A DNA stretch of 64,000 nucleotides, from positions 50,402 to 114,401 of the forward strand of contig NZ_CALPCE010000007.1 of assembly GCF_943192945.1 (NCBI RefSeq), written 5' to 3'. Shown piece by piece: positions 54,469 through 63,808 of the stretch. The translations under genes were made by a program, and so were the position numbers. Origin of the DNA: Anaerocaecibacter muris. GTDB taxonomy: Bacteria > Bacillota > Clostridia > Christensenellales > Pumilibacteraceae. The notes beneath the pieces were generated by a model. That model worked only from the letters and a program-made list of their open reading frames with translations. It had not been told where the DNA came from and did not search any database. The stretch's first letter is position 1, and each line of letters begins with the position of its first letter.

Positions 54469-56694
54469 AGCAAATTACACAAAATCAATTAAATGGATTT
54501 TATTCGTTTTGTGTTGCATTGTATCGATAGTACTGCTTGCGCGGTTTTTTGAATCTCAAAAAGCTTACGCAGAAGTCGGGGATGGCGAAATAGATTATTC
54601 GTTTGAAGAAGTACCGATTGAAAAAATCGATATTTGTACAGAGCGGAATATTTCGGAAGTCAAGCCGAGCGAAAGTTTTTCGGTGACTTATAGATTAAGT
54701 CCGTGGTATACAACAGCCGAAAGTGTTTATTTCAACGTATCTCCGAGCGGAGCGGCGAAAGTTCTACAAATAAGCAATGTAAAAATCGAAAACGGACAAG
54801 CTTTCGGTGATGCAGTTATAGAAGTTTCGACCACTGCCGACGTTGGCAGTGTGTTTACCGTTACCGCAAATGCAAACGGTATTTACAGTAATGAAATAGA
54901 AATGACGGTTGCAAAGATACCCGTTGAACAAATTAAGCTCTCGTTTGCCGATTCCGACGATAAATTACATATAGGTAAAAGCAAACAAGTATCGTGCGAA
55001 GTATTGCCGAAAACGGCCTCGAATAAAAGTGTTCGGTATGAATTATCCGGCAGCGGGATGAAATACGTTAAAGAATTTGACAGTAAAACAGGCGTTGTAA
55101 CGGCTGTATCCGATGTTTCGAACGTGCAAGCGGATTCGATAATAGTTGTGACCGCATTTGCGGAGGACGATTCGGCTATATCCGATAGCATCGTCATATC
55201 GTTTTATGTGCCGAGCATAACCGTTCAACTATCTGCGTCTACGCCGTTGGGTGGCAAAACTGCGGATAATGAAGCGCTCGCTGTCGCAAACAGTCGCGTC
55301 GGCGAAACTGTGCAAATGCACGCAACAGTCAACGGTGTGGATACAACGGGACTGAATTACGTTATTGTTCAAGGACGCGAATATATAGAAAACGGACTTA
55401 TACGCGGCGACGGCAGTTTTACGATTAAACCCACATCGACATGGACGGCAAGCATGAAAAAGCCACATGCGGAGATAAGAGTTCGTGCGGCATACAGCGA
55501 TGGTTTTGACGAAATCGGTATTTCCGTATACGTCCCCGTCGAGCGGTTATTATTTATCGACAGCGATGTACGGCGTAATGTCGAAAACAACAGGTCGTAT
55601 GATTTGGCTGTAAAAGCTTTACCCGAATATGCGACTTTCTTGAATGACAGTATTAATCCGTTTGTTTATACGCTTAACGGATTAGACAGCGGCATTGCGA
55701 CGGTTGATGCCGAAGGGCTTGTATCTCTTCCGAAATCTCTTACGAGCAAAGGTAATGTTATAAACTATACCGCATCTCTTAACGGCGCATGGGATGGCGT
55801 CGATGTAGCGCCGTTGAATTATGTAATGTCTATAGTGCCCGTATCGGCAAATGATATTACCGATATTACTATAAAAAAGAACGGCGTGTCTATTTCGGAC
55901 AAATCCGTCAAAGTTATGCCCGACGATATACTTGCCGTTGAAGTAGAATACGATAAAGATAATGTTACGGAGTTGGATTTTACGCTTATAGAAAACAGCC
56001 CCATGATTTCAACATCCGACGGCACAATTATTATAGAGAATATATCTCGTATGACGGAAGATAATCCGCGGATTTCTTTAACATTGAAATATAACGGAGA
56101 AACGGCAGAGGTAATTAAGCCGTTGGATTTATATATTTATGTTCCGGCTGAAACGGCAAGATGGCGATAACACAAAATATTATATCGGCACTCAAGGATA
56201 TAATAAATTATCTCCTGCCGGTACTTATATGAACAGTATAGCTATTTTCAATCGTATTAACGGGAATATAAGTGTTTCAAATAATTCAGTAGAAAAAGGC
56301 AACGCATTTATTTTAAGCGGCTGGGATGCGCTTGCAACCTTCAACGAAAAGGATTTAACTTGGTCCGTAAACGGGAAAACGTTGTCCGATTTGCGTTGTT
56401 TCTTTTTTGGGGTTTTTGTTCGCAAAATTTTTGTGAACAATCAAAGTAAATTACGGATTTGTTTTAGACGTTATGGGAGGCGACGGTGAAGCGCAAGACG
56501 CGTATATAATGGGTGTGGACGAACCTCTACGCGAATTTGACGGAATTGTGATTAGGATGATCATACATCGTTTGAACGACGCGGAGGATAAATGGGCGGT
56601 CACGCCGCGTAATTATAAAGTATCCGACGATGAGATTATCGACAAAACAAAGTTTCAAGAACAATACTTTGAAACAGAGCTAATCAGATATTAG
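54461..56694 (+). pseudogene. Surface protein with Ig-like domains, frameshifted
   Basis: The first frame (54461-56170, 569 residues) has an N-terminal membrane helix and several beta-sandwich domains resembling bacterial Ig-like group 2, then stops. Plausible protein sequence continues in a second frame (from about 56150: DGDNTKYYIGTQGYNKL) and a third (from about 56450: LDVMGGDGEAQDAY to the stop at 56694). Two single-base shifts, near 56145-56165 and 56395-56460, would explain this. Either the gene is decaying or the assembly has errors. It overlaps the third cassette gene by 8 bp, so it belongs to the same operon. Confidence 0.65.
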
Positions 56695-56776
56695 ATATTA
56701 CTTATTATATCAACCAAGTCACTTGTTTTTACAACGATAGATTATAAAGTTAATCGTTACGGATATAATTGACTGT

Positions 56777-57748
56777 ATGAACGGAAGTTTTAAACAACAG
56801 ACAGAAAATGTCAGGAATAAAGTCAAAAGCATGGGACCGATTAAGTTTATTCTGCTTGTACTTTTGGCGGCGGGTACGGTATGTTCGTTTGTACTTCACG
56901 ATTATATTTTTCCTGCCGACAGTATTTTTAACAAAGGCATTTCCGATTCGGGATTTATCAACGGCTTGCTCGCGTTCGTGCCAAAGCTGATACAAGCCGT
57001 GCGCATAGTGACGGTTATTCTTATTATCACGGCGGTCGCGCTGTTTGTAATCAACAAAACGCTTTGTAAAAATCAGCGGCAAATCACGGTCGCGCGGCTC
57101 GTCAACAACATGATTAGAGTTGTCGTCGCGGTGATTATTGTTATAGCCGTGCTCGCCGTTTGGGGCATAGACACGACCGCGCTTATCACGGGCGCGGGGG
57201 TAATAACGCTTATTGTCGGCTTGGGCATGCAGAGCCTTATTTCCGACGTGGTGGCGGGGCTGTTTATCGTATTTGAAAACGAATTCAACGTCGGCGACAT
57301 TGTCACCATAGACGGGTTTCGCGGCACGGTTGTGTCAATCGGCATACGCACCACCAAACTGGAAGCGCTCGGCAACATCAAAATAGTAAACAACAGCGAT
57401 ATTCGCGGCGTGCTCAACCAAACGGTCAAACCCTCGACCGCCAAAGCGTTAATCGATATAGAATACGGCGCATCGCTTGAAAAAGTGGAAAGCGTGATCA
57501 ATGACAAATTGCTCGACGTTAAAATCGACGGGGTGTTAGGCGCAATATCTTACGACGGCGTAGCGGCGCTCGGCGCGTCCGGCGTTACGTTGCAATTTAC
57601 AGCCGAGTGTTACGAGGGCGATATTTTTGTCGTACAGCGCGAAATGAATAAACGGCTTAAAACCATGTTCGACGAAAACGGAATAGGCATACCGTTCAAT
57701 CAGCTTGTCGTGCATTTTGCGGACAAAAGCGCGGCGCAGTCAACTTGA
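56777..57748 (+). CDS. mscS: MscS-family mechanosensitive channel
   Basis: The 323-residue protein has an N-terminal helix pair, then the pore region (ALITGAGVITLIVGLGMQSLISDVVAGLFIVFENEF, about 145-180) and the beta domain (NVGDIVTIDGFRGTVVSIGIRTTKLEAL), both typical of small-conductance channels that open under membrane tension and release solutes. The C-terminal alpha-beta domain is complete. It follows the toxin cassette on the same strand but its GC-richer codon use is that of the host core genes, so it marks the end of the accessory region. Confidence 0.94.
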   Translation: MNGSFKQQTENVRNKVKSMGPIKFILLVLLAAGTVCSFVLHDYIFPADSIFNKGISDSGFINGLLAFVPKLIQAVRIVTVILIITAVALFVINKTLCKNQRQITVARLVNNMIRVVVAVIIVIAVLAVWGIDTTALITGAGVITLIVGLGMQSLISDVVAGLFIVFENEFNVGDIVTIDGFRGTVVSIGIRTTKLEALGNIKIVNNSDIRGVLNQTVKPSTAKALIDIEYGASLEKVESVINDKLLDVKIDGVLGAISYDGVAALGASGVTLQFTAECYEGDIFVVQREMNKRLKTMFDENGIGIPFNQLVVHFADKSAAQST

Positions 57749-57799
57749 ATTTTAGATTAGCTTTTACACGCGCGACGTGTTTTGTTTAAACTTTTTTAA

Positions 57800-57860
57800 A
57801 AGAAAAGCCGCATTTTTTGCTCAACTTAACATTGACGGTTGCAAAAAATACGGCTTTTAT
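57800..57860. terminator. Bidirectional terminator between mscS and the M18 gene
   Basis: AAAAGCCGCATTTTTTGC and GCAAAAAATACGGCTTTT pair with one mismatch; T runs follow on both strands. Confidence 0.8.
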
Positions 57861-57887
57861 ATTTGTATTATAACGCTTGCGCGGCTT

Positions 57888-59249
57888 TTATTTTATGAAC
57901 GCGGCGAACGCTTTGTGCGCCGAATAAATATCCGCTTTGGAAATCAGTTCGTAAGGCGCGTGCATGGAAAGTACGGGCACGCCCATATCGACCGTGTCGA
58001 TATTGTTTTTGGCGATGTATTTGGCAACCGTTCCGCCGCCGCCGAGGTCCACTCTGCCGAGTTCGCCCGTCTGCCAAACGACGTTCTCTTTGTCGAACAC
58101 GCCGCGCAGATACCCGACAAACTCCGCCGACGCGTCGTTGGAGCCTGACTTGCCGCGCGCGCCCGTAAACTTATTCATGGTCACGCCGTGGTTGACAAGC
58201 CCGACGTTCATCTCCTCGAAAGCGGAAGCAAACGCGGGGTCGAACGCCGCCGTTACGTCTGCGGAAATACACATGGAATGTTCGCGAACGACGGCGGGGT
58301 TCACGCCGTAGCTTTTTGCGATTTCGTTGAGTATGTCGTCGATAATTACGCACTGCATGCCCGTGTTGCCTTCTGAGCCGATTTCTTCTTTGTCGGCGAG
58401 GATAGTGAGCACCGTTTGCGCGGTTTCTGTCTGTAACGTCGCGGTGATTTCGGGATAAGCGCACACACTGTCGTCATGACCGTAAGCGGCGATAAACGCG
58501 CGGTCGAGCCCTACGTCTTTGGCTTTTGCCGCGGGAACGGCTTCGAGTTCGGCGGACAAAAAGTCCTCTTCGATTATGCTGTACTTGGCGTTGAGAATTT
58601 GCAGAACGCCTTTTTTGACTGCGTCGCTATCTTCGCCGCGCGCGGGGATCCCGCCGATTATGATGTTAAGGTTTTCCGCTTTAAACCCTTCGGCGATTGT
58701 TTTGGAGTTTATTTCCTGCGACAAATGGGGCAGAAGGTCGGTTATATAGAAAACGGGATCGTTTTCCGCCTCGCCTATATTTATAATCTGTTTTTTGCCG
58801 TTTTTGAGCATGACCACGCCGTGCAGGGCGAGCGGTATGGTCAACCAGTGGTATTTTTTTATCCCGCCGTAATAGTGCGTTTTTAAAAACGCAATGTCCG
58901 ATTTTTCGTAAAGCGGAACTTGTTTCAAGTCGAGCCGCGGGCTGTCCACGTGCGCGACGAGTATGCGCACGCCGTTTTCGGTTATGTTCGCCGTGCCAGC
59001 GCGAAGCAGAAACAGGCTCTTGCCGCGATTGTTGTAGTACAGCTTGTCGCCCTTGTTTATCTTGTCGCCGAGCGTATAAGGCTTGTAGCCAGCTTTTTCC
59101 GCCATTTTCACTGTTTCGGCAACCGCTTCGCGTTCGGTTTTGCCGTTATCGAGGAATTGTTTGTAGCCCTCGCAGTATTCGGAAATGCGTTTGAGCTCCG
59201 CTTCGTCCGAAACAGCATAGATATTTTTCTTTTTGTATGTAAGTTCCAT
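57888..59249 (-). CDS. M18-family aminopeptidase
   Basis: A 453-residue zinc aminopeptidase. Metal-binding parts are VAHVDSPRLDLK near residue 98, DKEEIGSEGNTG near 290 (catalytic Glu), SADVTAAFDP near 335, and MHAPYE near 430. Such enzymes form dodecamers in the cytosol and release N-terminal, often acidic or aspartyl, residues from peptides, and may work downstream of oligoendopeptidase F. The GAGGTGAATCT site supports the start. It is a single-gene unit convergent with mscS. Confidence 0.93.
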   Translation of the reverse strand: MELTYKKKNIYAVSDEAELKRISEYCEGYKQFLDNGKTEREAVAETVKMAEKAGYKPYTLGDKINKGDKLYYNNRGKSLFLLRAGTANITENGVRILVAHVDSPRLDLKQVPLYEKSDIAFLKTHYYGGIKKYHWLTIPLALHGVVMLKNGKKQIINIGEAENDPVFYITDLLPHLSQEINSKTIAEGFKAENLNIIIGGIPARGEDSDAVKKGVLQILNAKYSIIEEDFLSAELEAVPAAKAKDVGLDRAFIAAYGHDDSVCAYPEITATLQTETAQTVLTILADKEEIGSEGNTGMQCVIIDDILNEIAKSYGVNPAVVREHSMCISADVTAAFDPAFASAFEEMNVGLVNHGVTMNKFTGARGKSGSNDASAEFVGYLRGVFDKENVVWQTGELGRVDLGGGGTVAKYIAKNNIDTVDMGVPVLSMHAPYELISKADIYSAHKAFAAFIK

Positions 59250-59355
59250 AGATTCACCTCTAATCTATATTATATTACTTTTTTGTCGTAAAAGCAAACG
59301 CTTTTAGGGCGGTGAACGGTTTTCATAATTTAATCGGGAAAACGCGTAAAAACGG

Positions 59356-59384
59356 TTGACAGTCCGTCGGTGATACGTTATACT
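59356..59384 (+). promoter_or_regulatory. Promoter of the riboswitch-antiporter unit
   Basis: TTGACA (59356-59361) and TATACT (59379-59384), 17 bp apart; transcription should start near 59391. Confidence 0.85.
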
Positions 59385-59425
59385 GACATTGTACATGCAA
59401 ACACATTGTACTTTATGCGAATATC

Positions 59426-59522
59426 CTGTAAAAGGGAGTAGAAAGCGTTTTATAACGTGCGCTATCCGTCAGTACGGCGTCTCGCGACGCTCGGTAACGC
59501 TTAAATTTCGAGACTTTTACCG
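59426..59522 (+). ncRNA. yybP-ykoY-type (manganese) riboswitch aptamer
   Basis: The conserved 5' element AAAGGGAGTAG (59431-59441) is the hallmark of the yybP-ykoY class. Stem P1 forms between GTAAAAG (59428-59434) and CTTTTAC (59514-59520). Between them lie GC-rich hairpin arms near 59456-59500. Known members sense Mn2+. The downstream CaCA antiporter, a cation exporter type, fits. Confidence 0.75.
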
Positions 59523-59556
59523 AATCTATTTCGGTAAGGGTCTCTTTATTTTTTTA
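59510..59556 (+). terminator. Riboswitch expression platform (terminator)
   Basis: GAGAC-TT-TTACCGAA pairs with TTCGGTAA-GG-GTCTC and is followed by TTTATTTTTTT. The left arm includes the 3' strand of P1, so ligand-stabilised P1 and the terminator exclude each other, which predicts an ON switch. Confidence 0.85.
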
Positions 59557-59565
59557 GGAGCAGTT

Positions 59566-60630
59566 ATGGCACTCGACATATTCTTATTGCTCGTCGGCAT
59601 GGTGTTGCTCGTAAAGGGCGCGGACCTGTTTGTCGGCGGGTCGAGCAGAATTGCCAAGGCAATGCGCGTTCCGTCGCTTGTTATAGGTCTTACGCTCGTG
59701 TCCATGGGTACAAGCGCGCCCGAAGCGTCGGTAAGCATTATAGGCGCGGTGAACGGCATGAACGATTTGAGCGTCGGCAACGTCGTCGGGTCGAACATAT
59801 TTAATACTTTGCTCATCCTCGGCGTGAGCGGCGCTATACTGCCGCTTGCGATCGGGCGCGACGTCAAGCGGTTCGACATTCCCGCTATGCTCGCGATTTA
59901 CGCGGCGTTGTTGATATTTGCGTTTGTCGTAACGCCGTTAAAGCTCGATATTTTCGAGGCGGTTATTCTTTTGGTCATGTTCGCGGCATACACGGCGTTT
60001 TTGATAGTCCGCGCCGTTCGCGCCAATAAAAAAACGCAGATAACGCCGTCGGGCATTGCGTGCGGCGACGGTGCGGCGGAACAGTCGTGCGAAAAAACAG
60101 ACGCGTTGCAAACCGCCGCTCCCGCGCCGATCGAAGCGCAAAGCGACAACGAGGGCAATCGCGCAAAAAACAAGCGGAGTTTGCCGTTATGGGCGAGCGC
60201 AATATTGACAGCCGTCGGGCTTGCGGGCATAATTTTCGGCGGGGATTTGGTGGTGGACAGCGCGTCGGGGATAGCCAAAGCGCTGGGCATGAGCGAGGCG
60301 TTTGTCGGACTGACGATAGTCGCCGTCGGCACGTCGTTGCCCGAGCTTGTGACAAGCGTCGTGGCGGCGGTCAAAAAAGAAAACGACATCGCCGTCGGCA
60401 ATATTATAGGATCCAACATTTTCAATATAGCGTTTATTCTCGGTCTGTCGTCGGCAATATCCGCGCCGATGTTCGATTGGGCTATGCTTACCGACATGCT
60501 CGTCATGCTCGGTTCGGGGATACTTGTCTTGGCGGCGGCTGTTTTTATAAAGTCGGTCGCGCGGTGGCAGGGCATAGCTATGGCGGCGATGTACGTCGGC
60601 TATCTTGCATATATTATCATACGAAATTGA
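59566..60630 (+). CDS. CaCA-family sodium/cation antiporter
   Basis: The 354-residue membrane protein has two homologous halves of about five helices, each with the alpha-repeat: GTSAPEASVS ... NVVGSNIFN (about 45-85) and VGTSLPELVTS ... NIIGSNIFN (about 260-300). They exchange Na+ or H+ for Ca2+ or other divalent ions. A hydrophilic, charged loop (about 145-200) lies between the halves. Control by an Mn-type riboswitch suggests manganese export. The TTAGGAG site gives the ATG at 59566; the frame reaches further upstream through the riboswitch. Confidence 0.92.
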   Translation: MALDIFLLLVGMVLLVKGADLFVGGSSRIAKAMRVPSLVIGLTLVSMGTSAPEASVSIIGAVNGMNDLSVGNVVGSNIFNTLLILGVSGAILPLAIGRDVKRFDIPAMLAIYAALLIFAFVVTPLKLDIFEAVILLVMFAAYTAFLIVRAVRANKKTQITPSGIACGDGAAEQSCEKTDALQTAAPAPIEAQSDNEGNRAKNKRSLPLWASAILTAVGLAGIIFGGDLVVDSASGIAKALGMSEAFVGLTIVAVGTSLPELVTSVVAAVKKENDIAVGNIIGSNIFNIAFILGLSSAISAPMFDWAMLTDMLVMLGSGILVLAAAVFIKSVARWQGIAMAAMYVGYLAYIIIRN

Positions 60631-60649
60631 ATACAATAGGAGAAACACT

Positions 60650-62329
60650 ATGAACGCAGTACAGATTGCAACATCGACGCTCACGCTGATAGCGGGCGTG
60701 GGAATATTCCTGATAGCCTGCTCGATGATGAGCTCCAACCTCGAAGCGTTGGGAAGCCGACGGCTTAAAGCCTTGTTTTCCAAAACGTCCAAAAGTAAGT
60801 TCATAGGCGTGGGCGTGGGCGCGGCGGCTACTGCGGCGATACAGAGTTCGAGCGCGACCACCGTCATGGTTATAGGTTTTGTCAACGCTGGGATCATGAC
60901 GCTCGCGCAAGCCGCAACGGTCATATTCGGCGCGAACATCGGCACGACCATTACGGGACAGCTCGTCGCGCTCGGCATGTTCGGCGAGAACTCGGTATCC
61001 ACGTCGGTCATATTCGCCACGTTCGCGGGCATAGGCGCGTTTATGCTCGCTTTTGCAAAACGCGACAGAACACAAAAGATAGGCGGAATTTTAGCGGGCT
61101 TCGGCATGCTGTTCGTAGGTTTATCCATGATGAGCGGCGCAATGTCGTACTTCTCGGAACTGGACTCGGTCAAATCTTTTCTCGCAATGTTCAAAAACCC
61201 GTTGTTGCTCGTGCTAATCGGCGCGTTGCTTACGGCGGTCGTGCAAAGCTCGTCGGTCATGACGTCCATGGCGATAACAATGGTCGTTACGGGGCTTATA
61301 ACGCTCAATCAGGGCATTTATATAACAATGGGCTCAAACATAGGCACGTGCGTAACCGCGCTCATAGCCGGACTTACAAGCACGAAAAACGCAAAGCGCA
61401 CCGCGCTCGTGCATCTCATTTTCAACGTCAGCGGCGTAATAGTGTTCATGCTGTTGGGCATGTTTTTGCGGTTTGGCGGAATAGATTACGGGTATCTGTT
61501 CGGCAAGATGTTCCCGCACGCACCGCAAATTCAGCTCTCGATGTTCCACACTATTTTCAACGTATCGACGGTGCTAATCGTGTTGCCGCTCACGAGTCTG
61601 CTCGTCAAGCTCGTTACAAAAATCGTGCCCGACAAAAAGGGCGGGGCGGAAGACGCGGACGCGCCGCGCTTCGAGTTTGTGGAAGAGCATCTGCTCAAAA
61701 CCCCGCCTATCGCCGTGCAACAGACAAAACGCGAAATTTTGAGCATGGCGGAAACCTCGATTGTCAATTTTGAAACGGCTTGCGACGTCGCGTGTACGCT
61801 CGACTATGCTAAAATAGCGAAGTTTAGAAGCAACGAAGTGCGCCTGAACTTTTTGAATAAAGAGCTTGCGCGGTTCATGGCGAAACTGATGAAAGCCGAC
61901 CTCAACGAAAGGGATAGGAACTACCTGTCCACCGCGTTCCGCACCGTCACCGACTTGGAGCGCGTCGGAGACTATGCCGAAAATATCGTCGAGTACGCCG
62001 ACAAACTCAAAGAGGCGGGCGAGCGGTTTTCGGACGACGCGGTCGGCGAAATCACCGAGCTGAAAAAACTTATTCGCAGGCTGTACGAACGCGCGATCGC
62101 GGCGTATAAAAACACCGACCGCAACGCGCTCAACGACGCTTACGAAATAGAAGAGCGTGTGGACGACGTCGCCGAGCAAATGACCGCCAACCATATAAAA
62201 CGGTTGAGCGACGGCGAGTGCACGCCCGAGGTCGGCACGCAATACCTGTCGCTCGCTACAAACGCCGAGCGTGTCGCCGACCATTATATAAACGTCGCCA
62301 AATCCATTAAGGTCTATTCGGGCAAATAA
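60650..62329 (+). CDS. Na/Pi cotransporter family protein with PhoU domain
   Basis: The membrane part has two NptA/PNaS repeats, each with a QSSS motif (AAIQSSSATTVM near residue 63 and VVQSSSVMTSMA near 200), and carries phosphate with sodium. The C-terminal 200 residues (from about 365) form a PhoU-like helical domain that often regulates phosphate uptake. The total of 559 is typical. AGGAG 10 bases before the ATG at 60650 sets the start. It follows the antiporter by 19 bp and may be read through from the riboswitch when it is on. Confidence 0.93.
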   Translation: MNAVQIATSTLTLIAGVGIFLIACSMMSSNLEALGSRRLKALFSKTSKSKFIGVGVGAAATAAIQSSSATTVMVIGFVNAGIMTLAQAATVIFGANIGTTITGQLVALGMFGENSVSTSVIFATFAGIGAFMLAFAKRDRTQKIGGILAGFGMLFVGLSMMSGAMSYFSELDSVKSFLAMFKNPLLLVLIGALLTAVVQSSSVMTSMAITMVVTGLITLNQGIYITMGSNIGTCVTALIAGLTSTKNAKRTALVHLIFNVSGVIVFMLLGMFLRFGGIDYGYLFGKMFPHAPQIQLSMFHTIFNVSTVLIVLPLTSLLVKLVTKIVPDKKGGAEDADAPRFEFVEEHLLKTPPIAVQQTKREILSMAETSIVNFETACDVACTLDYAKIAKFRSNEVRLNFLNKELARFMAKLMKADLNERDRNYLSTAFRTVTDLERVGDYAENIVEYADKLKEAGERFSDDAVGEITELKKLIRRLYERAIAAYKNTDRNALNDAYEIEERVDDVAEQMTANHIKRLSDGECTPEVGTQYLSLATNAERVADHYINVAKSIKVYSGK

Positions 62330-62353
62330 TGCGTATTTGAGTTGATATTAAAG

Positions 62354-62386
62354 CATAAAAAAGGACAGTAAATACCGTCCTTTATG
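62354..62386. terminator. Bidirectional terminator
   Basis: AAAGGAC/GTCCTTT arms (62360-62366, 62377-62383) with A and T runs between two convergent units. Confidence 0.7.
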
Positions 62387-62410
62387 ATTTGCAATACATA
62401 TAAAAGAGAA

Positions 62411-63094
62411 TTACCGCGCGGGCATTTTGAAATCCTTTAACGCCTTGTTAAGATAATCGTTAAAAGGCTTCATGGCTTTAAAAACTTCGAGCGACGTTTG
62501 AATAAGTTTTTCACCGTCGCACGCGTCCTCGTCGGGAATAAAATACTCGACGTACCACGACTTGAACTTTAAATATTCGGCTTGCGGATTATTCTTGTCG
62601 TACCCCGCGGGGACGTTTTTCAAAGCTGTGCCTTTGACGGTAAAATACTTGCTGAACGCGGCGTCGGTTATAATATCGTTCCACTCGTCGGGGTGCGCGG
62701 ATATGTAATCCCTGACCATGGCAGTGGCGTTCGCAAACATGTCCGCAAACAGCCCGCCGCCTAAAAACGTGCCGCCGTTCGGTTTGAGCATAATATAGTA
62801 GCCGACAGGAATAGGGAGCTTGCCTTGCGACGAAATATGCGCACGGAACGACGGATTGTAAGGCGATTTGTCATGACTGAACCGCGTGTCGCGCACAAGT
62901 TTGAACGTGAGTTCTTTGGGTACGTTGTGCAATACGCTGTTGTCAAACGTGCCTATTCCGTAAATAAGTTCTTGCACAAGCTGTTCAAACAGAGCGTTCG
63001 CTGCTTTGTAATCGGCTTTGTGCGCGTGATACCACTCGCGGTCGTTGTTGGCGGCAAGAGCCGTAAGATAGTCCATAATGGTTTGCGTGTGCAT
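62411..63094 (-). CDS. DUF2461 (TIGR02453) family protein
   Basis: The 227-residue protein belongs to the DUF2461 family: F/Y-L-x-x-L-A-A-NND-R-E-W at the start, KLVRDTRFSHDKSPYNPSFRAHIS in the middle and a GGGLF turn near residue 115. The function of the family is unknown. It is the second gene of an operon behind a TetR regulator, 40 bp apart, with an AAAGGAG site. The tight link to a regulator with a large operator suggests that DUF2461 expression is induced by a small molecule. Confidence 0.9.
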   Translation of the reverse strand: MHTQTIMDYLTALAANNDREWYHAHKADYKAANALFEQLVQELIYGIGTFDNSVLHNVPKELTFKLVRDTRFSHDKSPYNPSFRAHISSQGKLPIPVGYYIMLKPNGGTFLGGGLFADMFANATAMVRDYISAHPDEWNDIITDAAFSKYFTVKGTALKNVPAGYDKNNPQAEYLKFKSWYVEYFIPDEDACDGEKLIQTSLEVFKAMKPFNDYLNKALKDFKMPAR

Positions 63095-63134
63095 ATATTT
63101 CTCCTTTGGGGTGGGGTATAAAATTCGACGGGAA

Positions 63135-63707
63135 TTATTGCAAGGCGGCGGACTGCCGTTGCGCGCAAATAAACGCGGAGTATGCTTTTTCGAGCATGTC
63201 GGAACTTTCCTCGTCCGATATGTTCGCGCCGCCGGTAGCTATCATGGTAGCAACGCCGTGCGTAAAAACTATAAGCATGATATAAACTTCTTTAACCTGT
63301 TCTTCGGTAAGCGACAGCCGAGCGGCGAGTTGCTTTGTCGCGCTCTTATCTCCCATCCACTCGTAAATATCGTTAAAACTGTTAAGCCCGTTCAGTTTTT
63401 GCAAAAACAGCAGTTTAAATAGATTTGTTTCGTACTTGGCAAACGCGACGTTCGCTCTCGCCATGCTTTCGAGCACGCCGTTATTATCCACGCGAGTGTA
63501 TATAAACTCATTGTAAAATTTCATAGCCGCGCCAGTCACTTCGTCTTTAAGTGCGTCCATATTGCTGAAATAACTGTAAATCGGTTGAACGGAACACCCA
63601 ATCTCGCTCGCAATGCTTTTTAGCACCACTTGATCGCATCCCTTTTCCCGCGCCAGCCTAAACGCAACATCCAAAATCATTTCTTTGTTAATTCTTTGCT
63701 TGGGCAT
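63135..63707 (-). CDS. TetR-family transcriptional regulator
   Basis: The N-terminal TetR helix-turn-helix is clear (INKEMILDVAFRLAREKGCDQVVLKSIASEIGCSVQPIYSYFSN), followed by a ligand-binding helical domain without recognisable ligand residues. Starting from the ATG at 63707 (AGGA upstream) it has 190 residues. The promoter ahead of it lies inside a 46-bp palindrome, which suggests that it represses itself and the DUF2461 gene after it. Confidence 0.9.
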   Translation of the reverse strand: MPKQRINKEMILDVAFRLAREKGCDQVVLKSIASEIGCSVQPIYSYFSNMDALKDEVTGAAMKFYNEFIYTRVDNNGVLESMARANVAFAKYETNLFKLLFLQKLNGLNSFNDIYEWMGDKSATKQLAARLSLTEEQVKEVYIMLIVFTHGVATMIATGGANISDEESSDMLEKAYSAFICAQRQSAALQ

Positions 63708-63720
63708 TAAATAAATCCTA

Positions 63721-63775
63721 ATATAAACGACGTTATATAACATATATTATATAACGTCGTTTATATATTGTCAAG
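63721..63775 (-). promoter_or_regulatory. TetR promoter inside a 46-bp palindrome
   Basis: Perfect 20-bp arms (63721-63740 and 63747-63766) flank a 6-bp centre. The minus-strand promoter TTGACA (63775-63770), 17-bp spacer and TATAAT (63752-63747) overlaps the right arm, so a bound repressor would cover the -10 box and transcript start. Confidence 0.85.
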
Positions 63776-63808
63776 CGATATTATGAATTCAATAAATAGG
63801 AAAATTAC

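Noticed and set aside
54461..56694. Programmed frameshifting in the fourth cassette gene
   Set aside because: Two shifts at sites without a clear slippery heptamer plus downstream structure make mutation or assembly error more likely.
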